Shown piece after piece: positions 1 to 8,505 of a stretch of 64,000 nucleotides of DNA. The DNA comes from an uncultured Campylobacter sp. Its GTDB lineage: Bacteria > Campylobacterota > Campylobacteria > Campylobacterales > Campylobacteraceae. Made by a program: the position numbers and the translations under genes. The notes beneath the pieces are model-generated. The model ran no database searches. It was not told the origin of the DNA and saw nothing but the letters and a program-made list of their open reading frames with translations. Every line of letters begins with the position of its first letter. Within the stretch, counting starts at the first letter, position 1. The stretch spans positions 62,001 through 126,000 of the forward strand of contig NZ_CALGPY010000006.1 in assembly GCF_937959485.1 (NCBI RefSeq). Direction: 5' to 3'.

Positions 1-138
1 GCCTGTTTAGCGGCTCATAATATTCATCGGAAAAATTTTTATCATTAATAAATTTATCCCAATATATCTCTTCAAATTCAAATACGTCGATTCTATTTTG
101 CAAAAATCCTATATTATTTTTATATATTCCTCTATCAC
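1..138 (-). CDS. Partial hypothetical protein, first 45 or so residues, cut by window edge
   Basis: On the minus strand a GTG at 138 follows a good ribosome binding site (AAAGGAG) and opens a frame that runs off the left edge. The visible protein begins MIEEYKNNIGFLQNRID and is acidic and aromatic. It starts 23 bases after the stop of the MafI-like gene, so it continues the same minus-strand run of small AT-rich genes. No family can be assigned from 45 residues; another member of the immunity array is the natural guess. Confidence 0.55.
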
Positions 139-161
139 AATGAGCTCCTTTTGGATGTATT

Positions 162-434
162 TTAATCACCCGCCGCTTTAATACCTAGAACCAACCATAA
201 ATTACTACCGATATTCACGCCTTCGCATAAATTTTTTATAATTGTTAAGTCGTTAGAAGAAATTTTTATATCATATTCATACATTTGAACTAAAAAATCT
301 TCCAGCGCTATACCATATTCTCCAGCCTTAACCAGTTCTTCCAAATAAATTACAAAGTCGCGCCGACCGACTTCGGCAAATTCATCTTTGTAATTACTGA
401 ATAAATTTAAAAATATCGGATCGCTGTATCTCAT
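162..434 (-). CDS. MafI-like immunity protein
   Basis: A 90-residue cytoplasmic protein with no signal peptide. The stretch FVIYLEELVKAGEYGIALEDF (about residues 27-47) resembles the MafI family of immunity proteins, which protect Neisseria cells against MafB polymorphic toxins. No MafB-like toxin gene is visible nearby. It lies within the AT-rich minus-strand immunity array, 46 bases after the acidic 159-residue gene. The match is from recalled family features, so the subfamily is uncertain. Confidence 0.6.
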   Translation of the reverse strand: MRYSDPIFLNLFSNYKDEFAEVGRRDFVIYLEELVKAGEYGIALEDFLVQMYEYDIKISSNDLTIIKNLCEGVNIGSNLWLVLGIKAAGD

Positions 435-480
435 TCGCTTCTTTCCTTAAATTTATTTCTCGTAGCCGCTTCATAATCTT

Positions 481-960
481 CTAGCTTCTAATTTCTATTT
501 GAATATCAAGCAAGTCATCGTGATCTGGGTATTTGGCAGTCTCCGAGAGCGTAAATTTTATCACGTCTAACAACTGCCTAGCCAGATCGCTGTATTTTTT
601 CTTAAATGCATTAAAATTTAAGAAAATTAGCTTTAAATCGTCTCGAACGCCTTGCTTATTTTTTAAACCGTATCGTGAGTTTTCTTCTTTTTCCTCGATA
701 TATTCGCTATAGCTTTCCCACTCGTCTTTATCTTTATATTGCTCCCACTCTTCCTCTTTGTAGTCTTTCCATTCCTTAAATCGCAGAAACCAAAAGAAAT
801 CTGCGAATGCATCAGGGCCGATACGTAGCGGTAAAGACAGCTTTTCGGATAAATATGAGTATAACTTATGCTCTATTTCTTTGGGACAATAATCATGCCA
901 CTCATCAATATATCTTCTGTCTTTTTGCAACTCATCAAAGTCAATCACTACTTCTATCAT
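481..960 (-). CDS. Acidic hypothetical protein, possibly barstar-like
   Basis: This is a 159-residue protein, very rich in Glu, Asp, Lys, Trp and Tyr, with a strongly acidic centre (about residues 63-95). The N-terminal part (IDFDEL, then LSLPLRIGPDAFADFFWFL near residue 50) loosely recalls barstar, the barnase inhibitor, where a short strand is followed by a helix ending in a DALWDxL-type motif. That likeness is weak. An acidic protein in an immunity array would suit an inhibitor of a basic nuclease, but this is inference. Confidence 0.55.
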   Translation of the reverse strand: MIEVVIDFDELQKDRRYIDEWHDYCPKEIEHKLYSYLSEKLSLPLRIGPDAFADFFWFLRFKEWKDYKEEEWEQYKDKDEWESYSEYIEEKEENSRYGLKNKQGVRDDLKLIFLNFNAFKKKYSDLARQLLDVIKFTLSETAKYPDHDDLLDIQIEIRS

Positions 961-1052
961 TTTTCCTCACCCCAACTATGCTAACACATATTTTCTTAAA
1001 ATTCTAAAAATCAAACAAACGCAAATTAACGCGAACTCGCCTTTATTAAATT

Positions 1053-1613
1053 TTAGTACAAATCAGACCAAAAAGGCACATACGGGCATTTTCTAATCGG
1101 CTCAAGAGGATTTTTACTAAATTCCCTCAAAAAGTAGTCATATAAATTTTTCCCATAATAAATGACATCGGTATAGTGTATAGATAAGACCGGTGGATCC
1201 GGTAATTTAAGACACGGCATATATCTATGGGAATATACGGGTATAATCTTAGGCGCGATTTTGGCTGCCTCTAGTATAATGGCTCGCTTGCGAGATTTGT
1301 CTTCGGGCATCGGACCCCATTTTTGCGTATTCCAATAGCTCTCATTTGGAAAAATTTCATCAATAGGATCGTTTTTTAAGTACTCAAAGACGTAGTTCAT
1401 GGCCTGCTTTATCTCCTTTATATTTTCATCGCTAAAGTCTCTCCAATTATAAAATTCTACCGAAATGGGCAATGTATATGATAAAAAATCTCTTAGGCTT
1501 TTTGGAAATTTAAACTCATAAATTTGCTCTATTTTGTCTATTTCGCCCTCTTTCAAACCATCGCTCAATTCTATGCCGCTCTTTTCTAGCAGCTCTTTTA
1601 TTTGCTTATACAT
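1053..1613 (-). CDS. SMI1/KNR4 (SUKH) family protein
   Basis: A 186-residue soluble protein. The N-terminal part has the usual SUKH layout: a helix, then GEIDKIEQIYEFKFPKSLRDFL (about residues 22-43), matching the pattern of acidic helix, FKFP and LRDFL. The C-terminal half contains PVYSHRYMPCL and VIYYGKNLYDYFLREF, as in other bacterial SMI1/KNR4 proteins. Family members often serve as broad immunity proteins for polymorphic toxins. It sits centrally in the immunity array, which supports that role; its cognate toxin is unknown. Confidence 0.75.
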   Translation of the reverse strand: MYKQIKELLEKSGIELSDGLKEGEIDKIEQIYEFKFPKSLRDFLSYTLPISVEFYNWRDFSDENIKEIKQAMNYVFEYLKNDPIDEIFPNESYWNTQKWGPMPEDKSRKRAIILEAAKIAPKIIPVYSHRYMPCLKLPDPPVLSIHYTDVIYYGKNLYDYFLREFSKNPLEPIRKCPYVPFWSDLY

Positions 1614-1638
1614 ATTCTATTTTATCCTTATAAGGCTT

Positions 1639-2013
1639 TTAGTCGTAATCGAAGTCATCAAGCTCATAACCAAAAATTTGGATTGTTTTTAGAGCTAATT
1701 CGCGTAGTCCGCAAAAGGTGCTATTGTGGTATATAAAATCTTCATAGTCTGTCATAGAAGCCTCTTCCTCCCAAAATTTTGAATCACACTCCGTAAATTT
1801 ATCTAGCATTTTGGCTATCGCTTTACGTTCCTCCATACTGAAATAAATTTTGTTTGATTCCGCTAGGGCTATTTTGCAAGCGCTCTCACAATCTTCTATT
1901 AAATCTATGCACAACAAATACTTATCCTTTGTGGGGTTAAGCATATATTTTTCTTGGCATTTTAATGAAGCAAGGCAGCATAATTCTCTCAATAGCCTTT
2001 CTTTTATTGACAT
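1639..2013 (-). CDS. Hypothetical protein, paralogue of the gene at 3037-3432
   Basis: This 124-residue acidic protein is Cys-rich at its N-terminus. Its last 20 residues (LRELALKTIQIFGYELDDF and on) are almost identical to those of the gene at 3037-3432. The N-terminal regions also align (LASLKCQEKYML against MASLEYQDKYLV). The two are therefore duplicates within the array, separated by two unrelated genes. I do not recognise the family. Its place and size suit an immunity protein. It starts 25 bases downstream of nothing else on this strand but follows the 203-residue gene by 16 bases. Confidence 0.6.
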   Translation of the reverse strand: MSIKERLLRELCCLASLKCQEKYMLNPTKDKYLLCIDLIEDCESACKIALAESNKIYFSMEERKAIAKMLDKFTECDSKFWEEEASMTDYEDFIYHNSTFCGLRELALKTIQIFGYELDDFDYD

Positions 2014-2029
2014 TTTATTCTCCTAAATT

Positions 2030-2641
2030 TTATATCCCGTACCACTTCGTTACATTTCCCTCTTCGTCGATATCGACCTCTATGTGTTCGTATTTATTGT
2101 AGAGGCTAGGAATTAAAATTTCATCATAATATTTTTTGCCGCATTCGGTGATAAATATATACATATTATGATGGCACCACCGATTAGGCTCTTCCCAAAA
2201 AGCGCAGTCTGCGTGAGTATAATTTTTTAGAGGTTCGTATGAGCGGGCTATAAATTTATCTAAATTATAAAAGAAATTTTCTCTTAAAATTTTCCATTCT
2301 TCAAATTTTATTATATTTAAATTTATATTAGCGCTAGTTTTATATTTTATGTCGGTATCTATGAAATTATTTAGATAAAACTGCCCAAAGAGCATTATTA
2401 AAATATCTTTTACATTCTCATCACATAAATTAAAATTATGAATTAATGTGCTGGCGATAGAGTCGGTTTCATAAACTTCGGTGCTTTCCATTAGGCTAAA
2501 CGCCTCGAGCTCATAAAAATCTAGCGATCTTTTCCCGCTTGCAGCTTGGAAATCTTTAAAAATCTTAAACCTAAAATCTTCCGCTTCGCTAAAGAAATAT
2601 ACGTATGGATTTAAATTTAGATCAAGTGCTTTTACTCTCAT
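2030..2641 (-). CDS. Hypothetical protein of the immunity array
   Basis: A 203-residue soluble protein rich in Phe, Tyr, Asn and Asp. There is no signal peptide or membrane segment. A pair of aromatic stretches (DCAFWEEPNRWCHHNMYIF, about residues 145-163) stands out but fits no motif I know. It is packed between neighbours (33 bases from the upstream gene, 16 to the downstream one), so it is probably cotranscribed with them. Function unknown; immunity is inferred only from context. Confidence 0.6.
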   Translation of the reverse strand: MRVKALDLNLNPYVYFFSEAEDFRFKIFKDFQAASGKRSLDFYELEAFSLMESTEVYETDSIASTLIHNFNLCDENVKDILIMLFGQFYLNNFIDTDIKYKTSANINLNIIKFEEWKILRENFFYNLDKFIARSYEPLKNYTHADCAFWEEPNRWCHHNMYIFITECGKKYYDEILIPSLYNKYEHIEVDIDEEGNVTKWYGI

Positions 2642-2673
2642 TTTATACCGTCCAAATTATTGTTTTGCGCATT

Positions 2674-3012
2674 TTAGCCTTGTTTTGCATAATAAGCTCT
2701 TCCCTGCTCTGTTTCTGTTACGCAAAAATATTTGCTATTTACGCCGACCGGCTCATAATTTTTATCATCTCTTAAAATATTTAAAATTTCAGATTTATCG
2801 TGTATCTCTTTCATTTCTGTATCATAACCCCAATTTGAACTAAACAATCTTATATAACCTTGCTCGTATAAGGACAATAAAATTTCTTTCGCCACTTTAA
2901 GCGAATTGGCAACGTTAATAGAATTTAATTCCCAAACGATCTCCCATAAAGGGATATAATCGCCATCTTCAACTATTCCCGATAAAATAGTTAAAATCGT
3001 CTTTTTATTCAT
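2674..3012 (-). CDS. Hypothetical protein, winged-helix-like
   Basis: A 112-residue protein made of alternating helices, with a C-terminal stretch KYFCVTETEQGRAYYAKQG that resembles the wing and last helix of small winged-helix proteins (the xLTxxGRxxY pattern). The N-terminal half (IPLWEIVWELNS, then KEILLSLYEQGYIRLF) would be the preceding helices. Such small proteins also occur among orphan immunity genes. It follows the 131-residue paralogue by 24 bases on the same strand. Regulator or immunity protein cannot be told apart here. Confidence 0.55.
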   Translation of the reverse strand: MNKKTILTILSGIVEDGDYIPLWEIVWELNSINVANSLKVAKEILLSLYEQGYIRLFSSNWGYDTEMKEIHDKSEILNILRDDKNYEPVGVNSKYFCVTETEQGRAYYAKQG

Positions 3013-3036
3013 TTAAAACCGCATTTCCGAACCAGT

Positions 3037-3432
3037 CTAATCAAAGTCATAGTTGAAGTCATCTAAATCATATCCGAAAATTTGGATTGTTTTTAAGGCT
3101 AGCTCTCTGATCTCTATCCAAGATTTATTGTGATAGACCAAATATTCATAATCATCTACGTATAATGATCTATCGTCCTTAAAGTTTTTAAGAATAAGAG
3201 ACTTAAGCTCTCTTAGTGCATCCCTTTCGTATGACAAGAAATAAAATTCAAATTCCTCCAATAGGGCATTAGCGCAGGAATCACATAAAAAATATACCAT
3301 CTCCTTAGGATTTTCGCAATCTTCATCTGTAGTGTGCACAAGATATTTATCCTGATATTCCAAAGAAGCCATTCGCCACAGATAAAACATAAGCCCACCT
3401 TTATAGAATATCTCTTTTCCATTAATTTGCAT
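3037..3432 (-). CDS. Hypothetical protein, paralogue of the gene at 1639-2013
   Basis: A 131-residue acidic protein ending in LALKTIQIFGYDLDDFNYDFD, nearly the same C-terminus as the gene at 1639-2013. The two also share a central tyrosine-rich piece (DYEYLVYHNKS against DYEDFIYHNST). The copies have drifted most at the N-terminus, where a toxin-specific surface could lie. Family unknown. Repeated diversifying copies are typical of immunity gene arrays, but binding to a toxin is not shown by the sequence. Confidence 0.6.
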   Translation of the reverse strand: MQINGKEIFYKGGLMFYLWRMASLEYQDKYLVHTTDEDCENPKEMVYFLCDSCANALLEEFEFYFLSYERDALRELKSLILKNFKDDRSLYVDDYEYLVYHNKSWIEIRELALKTIQIFGYDLDDFNYDFD

Positions 3433-3465
3433 TTGGGTTTCCTTTTATTGGGATATGGGTTTCGT

Positions 3466-3807
3466 CTAGCATTCTAAACTCACATATTTTAATAAAATTT
3501 TCGGTCTTATATACAGTTCTATCTGCACCATTATGTCTATAGCAAAATTTTGTCCTATTTCTATAAATTCGCCATCTTTATTTCTTCTGATGTTTAAGGA
3601 CTCGATGCATTCGGCGGTAAATTCCACAGCTGTCTCCCTGCCTGCTTTTATAGTAATTTCCACCCATCCCTCGACTATACAATATGTAAATATTAGCCCG
3701 TCTATTTCGAACGTATATTTTCCAATATCGCTATCTATTTCATCCGGGTAAAAACCAAAAAAATCGCTCATCTCCATCACGTCGGGATACGTTTTTATAT
3801 ATGTCAT
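3466..3807 (-). CDS. Hypothetical beta-rich protein of the immunity array
   Basis: A 113-residue protein with alternating hydrophobic residues, suggesting mostly beta strands (IGKYTFEIDGLIFTYCIVEGWVEITIKA, residues about 28-55, split here in two strands). No signal peptide. It is next to the 131-residue paralogue, 33 bases away on the same strand. I do not recognise the family. Small beta-rich proteins are common among immunity families, so the context is suggestive only. Confidence 0.55.
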   Translation of the reverse strand: MTYIKTYPDVMEMSDFFGFYPDEIDSDIGKYTFEIDGLIFTYCIVEGWVEITIKAGRETAVEFTAECIESLNIRRNKDGEFIEIGQNFAIDIMVQIELYIRPKILLKYVSLEC

Positions 3808-3873
3808 TTTATGCCTTCCTTTTGGGATGATAGTTATAAATTTTATACTTTAATCATGCCGAGAAAATAAATT

Positions 3874-5037
3874 TCATACAATTACATACACCGAGCTTTG
3901 ATTAAATTTAGCCTCTGAAAAATCTACGATCTTTTCATTATCTCTTAAAGTATAAAGCTCGAAATCTGCGCTCAGCTCATCGATATTATAGAAATCCAAA
4001 CATAAAGCAAATCTACTGTTCTCAATATCCATATTTTCGATCTTTTCCTTTACCAATTTCAAAAATAAAAGGCATTCTTTAATAAAATCATCTTCCTTTA
4101 AATTTGGATTTTTGATCTCCACTTCATTGATCGACCACTCAAAATCGCTTAAGCCTTGATATATTGAAGAATTAATTAAAATGTTCTCTGTTGTGGCTAT
4201 TCTTTCTCTTTTAAGATTCTTGATAAAAAATATTCCTGTGTCAAGATAGATCAGGCCTTCGCGCAATAGCTGCTTTAATTGCGATATTTTCAGATCTTTG
4301 ATTGAGCCGCTAAGAGCAATAAATTTAATTAAATTCGGATCGGCATACAAAGTTCCTCTTTTTATCTCTCTTGCTTCTTGCACTCTGGAAAATAGCTCTT
4401 CATTATTTTTAGGCAGAAGAAAAACCGCTTTGTTCAAATTAACCTCTTTTTTATCTATCGTCACTTTTGCCTTGCTGTTTTTCTCGCAAAATTTTAAAAA
4501 GTTGATTCCATATTTAATCTCGTCGTTTAGCCCTATACAGCCAAAACCCTTGCTATCATGCGGATAGACGGCTAAATTTAAACTCGGAAAAACTATAAAA
4601 CACCATTCGTTTATCGAATAATCATAGCACATTAAAAATTTAGCCAGCTCTTTTATGTCGTCCCATTTCAGAATGTCCATTCTTATGCACATAGCGGGCA
4701 ACGGATATTCTTTATCTCTAGCTAGAGAAAAATACTCATTTTGTTCTTGCAAAATTCCAAGATCTTTAAATTTATCGTATAACGGCTTTACCTGCGAGAT
4801 TGCTTTATATTTTTTGTATACTTTATCATCACACATTAGAGCGCTTACGATAAATACTTCATCGCTATATTTTCTAAAAAAGTTATCGAATAATTTTATC
4901 GCTAAATTTACTCCGCTTAGCCAGCCCTTGCTTTCGATCTCAAAGAAACCGATCCAGTTTTTAGAAGCGCTGAAGCTGCTAAAATTTATATCGCTCAGCC
5001 TTAAACTACTATTTTTCAAATTTAATAACTTTTTCAT
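3874..5037 (-). CDS. Hypothetical protein, 387 residues, largest of the array
   Basis: A soluble 387-residue protein rich in Lys, Phe, Leu and Ile. Two halves can be seen: an N-terminal part to about residue 220 with a tryptophan-rich piece (YDYSINEWCFIVF) and a C-terminal part with charged helices and a short beta-rich end. Twice the usual size of its neighbours, it may be a fusion of two small domains. No nuclease, protease or transmembrane toxin motif is visible. It is in the same strand and same AT-rich run as the immunity-type genes; function unknown. Confidence 0.55.
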   Translation of the reverse strand: MKKLLNLKNSSLRLSDINFSSFSASKNWIGFFEIESKGWLSGVNLAIKLFDNFFRKYSDEVFIVSALMCDDKVYKKYKAISQVKPLYDKFKDLGILQEQNEYFSLARDKEYPLPAMCIRMDILKWDDIKELAKFLMCYDYSINEWCFIVFPSLNLAVYPHDSKGFGCIGLNDEIKYGINFLKFCEKNSKAKVTIDKKEVNLNKAVFLLPKNNEELFSRVQEAREIKRGTLYADPNLIKFIALSGSIKDLKISQLKQLLREGLIYLDTGIFFIKNLKRERIATTENILINSSIYQGLSDFEWSINEVEIKNPNLKEDDFIKECLLFLKLVKEKIENMDIENSRFALCLDFYNIDELSADFELYTLRDNEKIVDFSEAKFNQSSVYVIV

Positions 5038-5105
5038 CTTTACCCACCGTAATTTTTGCTTTTGCTAAATTATACACCTTATTTGCGAAGCAAAGATCAT
5101 TTATA

Positions 5106-5501
5106 TTAATTTTCATAGAAAAATTTGATTTTATAAAAATTTTCATCCCCTGACGCAACCACTAATAATAAGCTTTTTATACGGCGAAATCTATCGAAAA
5201 TATTCGGCTTTGTATCTTCTTGATATTTATACGTTTTAAAACATTCGCTTTTTGCGTCTATATCTACGTCGCGCCAACTTCCGTTTAGAAATATATCATT
5301 AGAGATAGAAATAATGCCTTGCATTATTTCTGGGTCCAACTCTTTGTTTTTATAATGCCGCAAAATCTTTTTTAAATCAGCTTCTAATTTCCAATATTCA
5401 TCATCGGACCATAGATTATTATCCAAAATCATACCTATAAAGGAATTTGCATCATATCTATCATCAAATGCGGTATTTCTATAAAAATTTACAAGATTCA
5501 T
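5106..5501 (-). CDS. Imm41-like immunity protein, copy 2 of a tandem pair
   Basis: A 131-residue protein when started at the ATG at 5501, which lines up with its paralogue and has AAAGGA eight bases upstream. A longer in-frame start at 5543 would lie inside the previous gene and is less likely. NLWSDDEYWKLEADLKKIL (about residues 31-49) resembles the Imm41 immunity family. It shares the whole layout with the neighbour at 5506-5892 (NSFxG, WSDxxYWKLxxxL, YDRF/FDRFxRxK). The pair arose by tandem duplication; four bases separate them. Confidence 0.65.
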   Translation of the reverse strand: MNLVNFYRNTAFDDRYDANSFIGMILDNNLWSDDEYWKLEADLKKILRHYKNKELDPEIMQGIISISNDIFLNGSWRDVDIDAKSECFKTYKYQEDTKPNIFDRFRRIKSLLLVVASGDENFYKIKFFYEN

Positions 5502-5505
5502 TGCA

Positions 5506-5892
5506 TCAATCCTTTGGAGCATACCAAAAACCGCTATTGTCAAGCTTTTCTTTGAATACGATGCTGTTGCACAGAACCTTTAATCTTTCAAATCTATCAT
5601 ATATGCTAGGCACTACGCCGTCGCTGTTTTTCGCACACAATATATTGCTTACATAAATTTCCGATTTGTCCTCCACGCCGATAACATCATTAAATATCGC
5701 TAGTATTGCGATGAAAATTTCTTTTGGAAGCGTTTTGTTATGATAAAAGCTCAAAATCTGCATTAAAGTTTTATCCAACTTCCAATAGTCGCAATCCGAC
5801 CAAGTTTTTTGATAGATAAATTTTCCGACAAACGAATTAATGCTGAATTTATCAGAATTCGTTGAATTTTGGTATAAAAGCTTTAAATACAT
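5506..5892 (-). CDS. Imm41-like immunity protein, copy 1 of a tandem pair
   Basis: A 128-residue protein, upstream member of the pair. Conserved pieces against its partner are NSFVGKFIYQKTWSDCDYWKLD (about residues 19-40), LSFYHNKTLPKEI and SIYDRFERLK. The WSDxxYWKLxxxL motif points to an Imm41-like fold. Its C-terminus is quite different from that of the partner, as expected if each blocks a different toxin variant. The stop at 5506 is four bases before the partner's ATG, so the two are translated together. Confidence 0.65.
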   Translation of the reverse strand: MYLKLLYQNSTNSDKFSINSFVGKFIYQKTWSDCDYWKLDKTLMQILSFYHNKTLPKEIFIAILAIFNDVIGVEDKSEIYVSNILCAKNSDGVVPSIYDRFERLKVLCNSIVFKEKLDNSGFWYAPKD

Positions 5893-5966
5893 TAATCACC
5901 GTCCTTTTTTCATTCTTTATTAAACATTTAGCCATCTTTATGACAAATTTATATTTATAAAATTGA

Positions 5967-6302
5967 TTATTTTCTGCTTGGCAACTCTTTAGATAAAATT
6001 TTTGAATCAGTATACAATTTTTTCAAAAATTCTATCTCTTCTTGATCTAGCTCATCTAAAACCTCTTCTGTCGGTTTTTCGCTTAAAATTTTTCCATAAA
6101 CCAAACTCAGCCTTTTATATGCGCGCGGGTTACCGTTCTTTTCAAATTGCTTTATTATAGCAATTCTGCACTCTTTTGTTATTTCAGAATTGCCCATAAA
6201 AAGATCTTTTATATCGCAAGAAGCGCTTTGCTCTTTATATAGATAAAATATCCACGCAAATAATATTATAGCGGCGGCAATAAAGTAAATTTTATTTTTC
6301 AT
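5967..6302 (-). CDS. Small membrane-anchored protein, paralogue of the next gene upstream
   Basis: A 111-residue protein with one N-terminal membrane helix (residues about 5-22) followed by a soluble, probably periplasmic, domain. Shared with the gene at 6311-6772: a CDI-D motif soon after the helix, then EC/KCRxxxIxxxxxNGNxxxxxRLxxxY and ELDxEExxFxKK. The two are tandem duplicates eight bases apart. A membrane-anchored pair in an immunity array could protect against a toxin acting in the periplasm, but that is inference. Confidence 0.6.
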   Translation of the reverse strand: MKNKIYFIAAAIILFAWIFYLYKEQSASCDIKDLFMGNSEITKECRIAIIKQFEKNGNPRAYKRLSLVYGKILSEKPTEEVLDELDQEEIEFLKKLYTDSKILSKELPSRK

Positions 6303-6310
6303 GAAATCTC

Positions 6311-6772
6311 TTATTCTTTTGGTTTTTTATCCGTGTAATATAGATGTATGACTTCATCCATGTTAATCTCTTTTTCCTTTCCGATCCGCTCGGTACACAA
6401 TGTGAAATTTCCCTCCCTCAAAACGCACTTTTTTAATAAACCAACTATAAAGTCGTTATTTGTGCATAGATCTAAATTTCCAGAATGAAATTTTTTAATA
6501 AAATTTAGCTCTTCTTTGTCTAATTCTTGCTGCGCCTTTTTATCTACACAATATCTATCTAAAAAATATCGCTCATAAAAATAAAAAAGTCGCCTATGCC
6601 CCCCGCTGTTGCCATTATTAGCCCGTCGTATCAATTTTAATCTGCATTTTTGCTCCATACGATTGTAGTTTTGCCTCAACATATCGTTAATATCACAAGG
6701 TGAAAAACTTAGCACCGAAAGAATAATATAAATATAAAGAAATATACTAATTATGATGAGAAAAAATTTCAT
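6311..6772 (-). CDS. Small membrane-anchored protein, paralogue of the next gene downstream
   Basis: A 153-residue protein with an N-terminal hydrophobic helix (residues 2-22) and a soluble domain with six or so cysteines, consistent with an oxidising periplasm. It matches the 5967-6302 gene over CDINDM, KCRLKLIRRANNGNSGGHRRL and ELDKEELNFIKKF, then has an extra C-terminal third. It is the first gene of the minus-strand immunity array. Nothing toxin-like lies upstream of it: the next 2 kb is the decayed island. Confidence 0.6.
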   Translation of the reverse strand: MKFFLIIISIFLYIYIILSVLSFSPCDINDMLRQNYNRMEQKCRLKLIRRANNGNSGGHRRLFYFYERYFLDRYCVDKKAQQELDKEELNFIKKFHSGNLDLCTNNDFIVGLLKKCVLREGNFTLCTERIGKEKEINMDEVIHLYYTDKKPKE

Positions 6773-6850
6773 TTTATATCCTTACTTATTTTTGGTTTTT
6801 TAGATATAACCGATCAATCATAGAATTTGCGATTTAATTAGTAATAAAAG

Positions 6851-6869
6851 TGGTGTCCTGCGTTGAATT
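6851..6869. repeat. Copied tRNA-Lys 3' end, probable left attachment site
   Basis: TGGTGTCCTGCGTTG (6851-6865) is identical to the 3' end of the tRNA-Lys gene at 10216-10230, and the next four bases (AATT) differ from the tRNA copy (GATT) only in the first. An integrase gene lies between the two copies. This is the pattern left when an element recombines into a tRNA 3' end and restores the gene while leaving a partial copy at the far end. Confidence 0.75.
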
Positions 6870-8172
6870 TTTACAACCCTCAGAATTCCCCCGAACACTC
6901 GATTACAGAATATCAGTATATAGTCTTTTAAAAAACTATATAAAAATATTTGTCGTCTCTTAAGGAAACTTTAAATAATAAGCAAAAATGAGTTAAGAAG
7001 TTTCAAACCTTAAGAAATTTAGCTTAAGCCTTATAGCAGCTCAAGGTTTAAAATCTTAAAGATGTTGATTAATACATTTTCACTAAATGCCTTAAGCGCC
7101 TATCTGTAAGATGTTTGTTCTTTAAGGCAGAGAACAAATAAAAACAGATAAAAGCTTAAAGCCTTCTTCGTCCTTATGAACAAGGGGATTATATTAGAAA
7201 GATCTTAAAAGCTTCTTAGCTCAAATTTATTAATCTCTTCTTTTACTTTCATTTGCAGATAAAAAGTCTAAAGGCTTAGAGGCTTCTTTAAAAGTATAAA
7301 GGAGGCCATGCTATTTTCTTATATAGTATTAAGATAGCCAAAGGCTTTTAAAATATGGGAGAGTGTTTAAAAAATGATGGGTTGCCACCCTTAATACTTC
7401 ATACCTAAATATCTTCAATATCCTTTAGATACTCAAGCATTCTATTAGAGCAAAGCCCAAAATATCAAAAGCAAGGCTACACATAAAAAATATCCTTAAA
7501 ATGGATAGGCTAAGAGGTTGCTCTATCTATGATAAAAGAGCTACTTTGGTAAATAATATCCCCGCAAGCGATAAAAATATATTAAGATCAAATACTATTT
7601 ATAATATAGTACTAGGCAAAAAATACTCCTAAAAGAAATAAAAAATTTATTCTATCCACTAGATATATAAAATTCCGCCTATGCAATATAATATCCCTAC
7701 AAGGAATAATCGCAACGGCGGTAGCAGACGAGCAAATGCTCCGCTAGCGACGAGCGAGGCAAGCCCCGTAACCTTTAACGGAGGCGCTACCTCCACGCGG
7801 CTTTTCAGATAGCCCCCCTTTTTCAAATTTAATGCACTTAGGCAATAAATAAAACGAAGAAGAAGGCTATCTAGGGAAAAAACTCTAGGGGCAAAAAGAC
7901 GTTACATCTTTAGAATTTAGTTAAAACAGAAGCTTTTTAGATTAATGTGCGAAGCTATAACGCACCTCTGCGATTTTTCTTATTACCCCAAACCGCCAGC
8001 GGGGAACTAAAGATTAAGAATGCTTGATAAGCGTTTAAGCTTATCAATAAAAACATTACCGATAACGTAACCCATCGAAAAACCATAATATATAAACTTT
8101 AAAGGCTACTTCAAAAGCCTAAAGGCTTTTTAACATATAAAACATTCTTTCTCCTTAGTAAAAACGTTATAA

Positions 8173-8298
8173 GATATTTCAAAAATACCTTATGAAAACA
8201 ATATAGCTGAAAAAGAAAAAAAATGGTGTGAGTTGTTTTTAAAAGACGGAGGTTATTTTAATAAACTTGGGTCTAAAGGCAATGAGGCAACCTGGTAA
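8173..8298 (+). pseudogene. Probable gene remnant ending GSKGNEATW
   Basis: An open stretch of 41 codons without a start codon lies between two stops. It reads ...NNIAEKEKKWCELFLKDGGYFNKL and so on, with the mix of charged and aromatic residues of a real soluble protein rather than of random AT-rich sequence. With no start and no ribosome binding site it is best seen as the broken tail of an island gene. The original family is not recognisable. Confidence 0.3.
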
Positions 8299-8334
8299 AC
8301 CGAGCATTAAAAGATATGAAAGCTAATATGCAAT

Positions 8335-8505
8335 ATGCAAGAAATTCCTAGTAAAAAGCATAAGGCCAAAAAAGAATGGGAATGCTTCAGAATTTATATA
8401 ATCTATCGTGGCCCTATCCTCGCAAGCACTTACCTTCAGTATCAAAAGAAAGAAGACGAGTGCTCAAAAGGAGGCAATGCACTTAAAATTAGGGCGAGCG
8501 CTTAG
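8335..8505 (+). CDS. Small basic ORF, 56 residues, possible gene remnant
   Basis: ATG at 8335 opens a 56-codon frame encoding a lysine-rich peptide (MQEIPSKKHKAKKEWECF at the start, then YRGPILASTYLQYQKKED). The composition is protein-like, but there is no clear ribosome binding site upstream. It lies inside the decayed tRNA-Lys island, 36 bases after another remnant in a different frame, so the two could be pieces of one frameshifted gene. Function unknown. Confidence 0.25.
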   Translation: MQEIPSKKHKAKKEWECFRIYIIYRGPILASTYLQYQKKEDECSKGGNALKIRASA

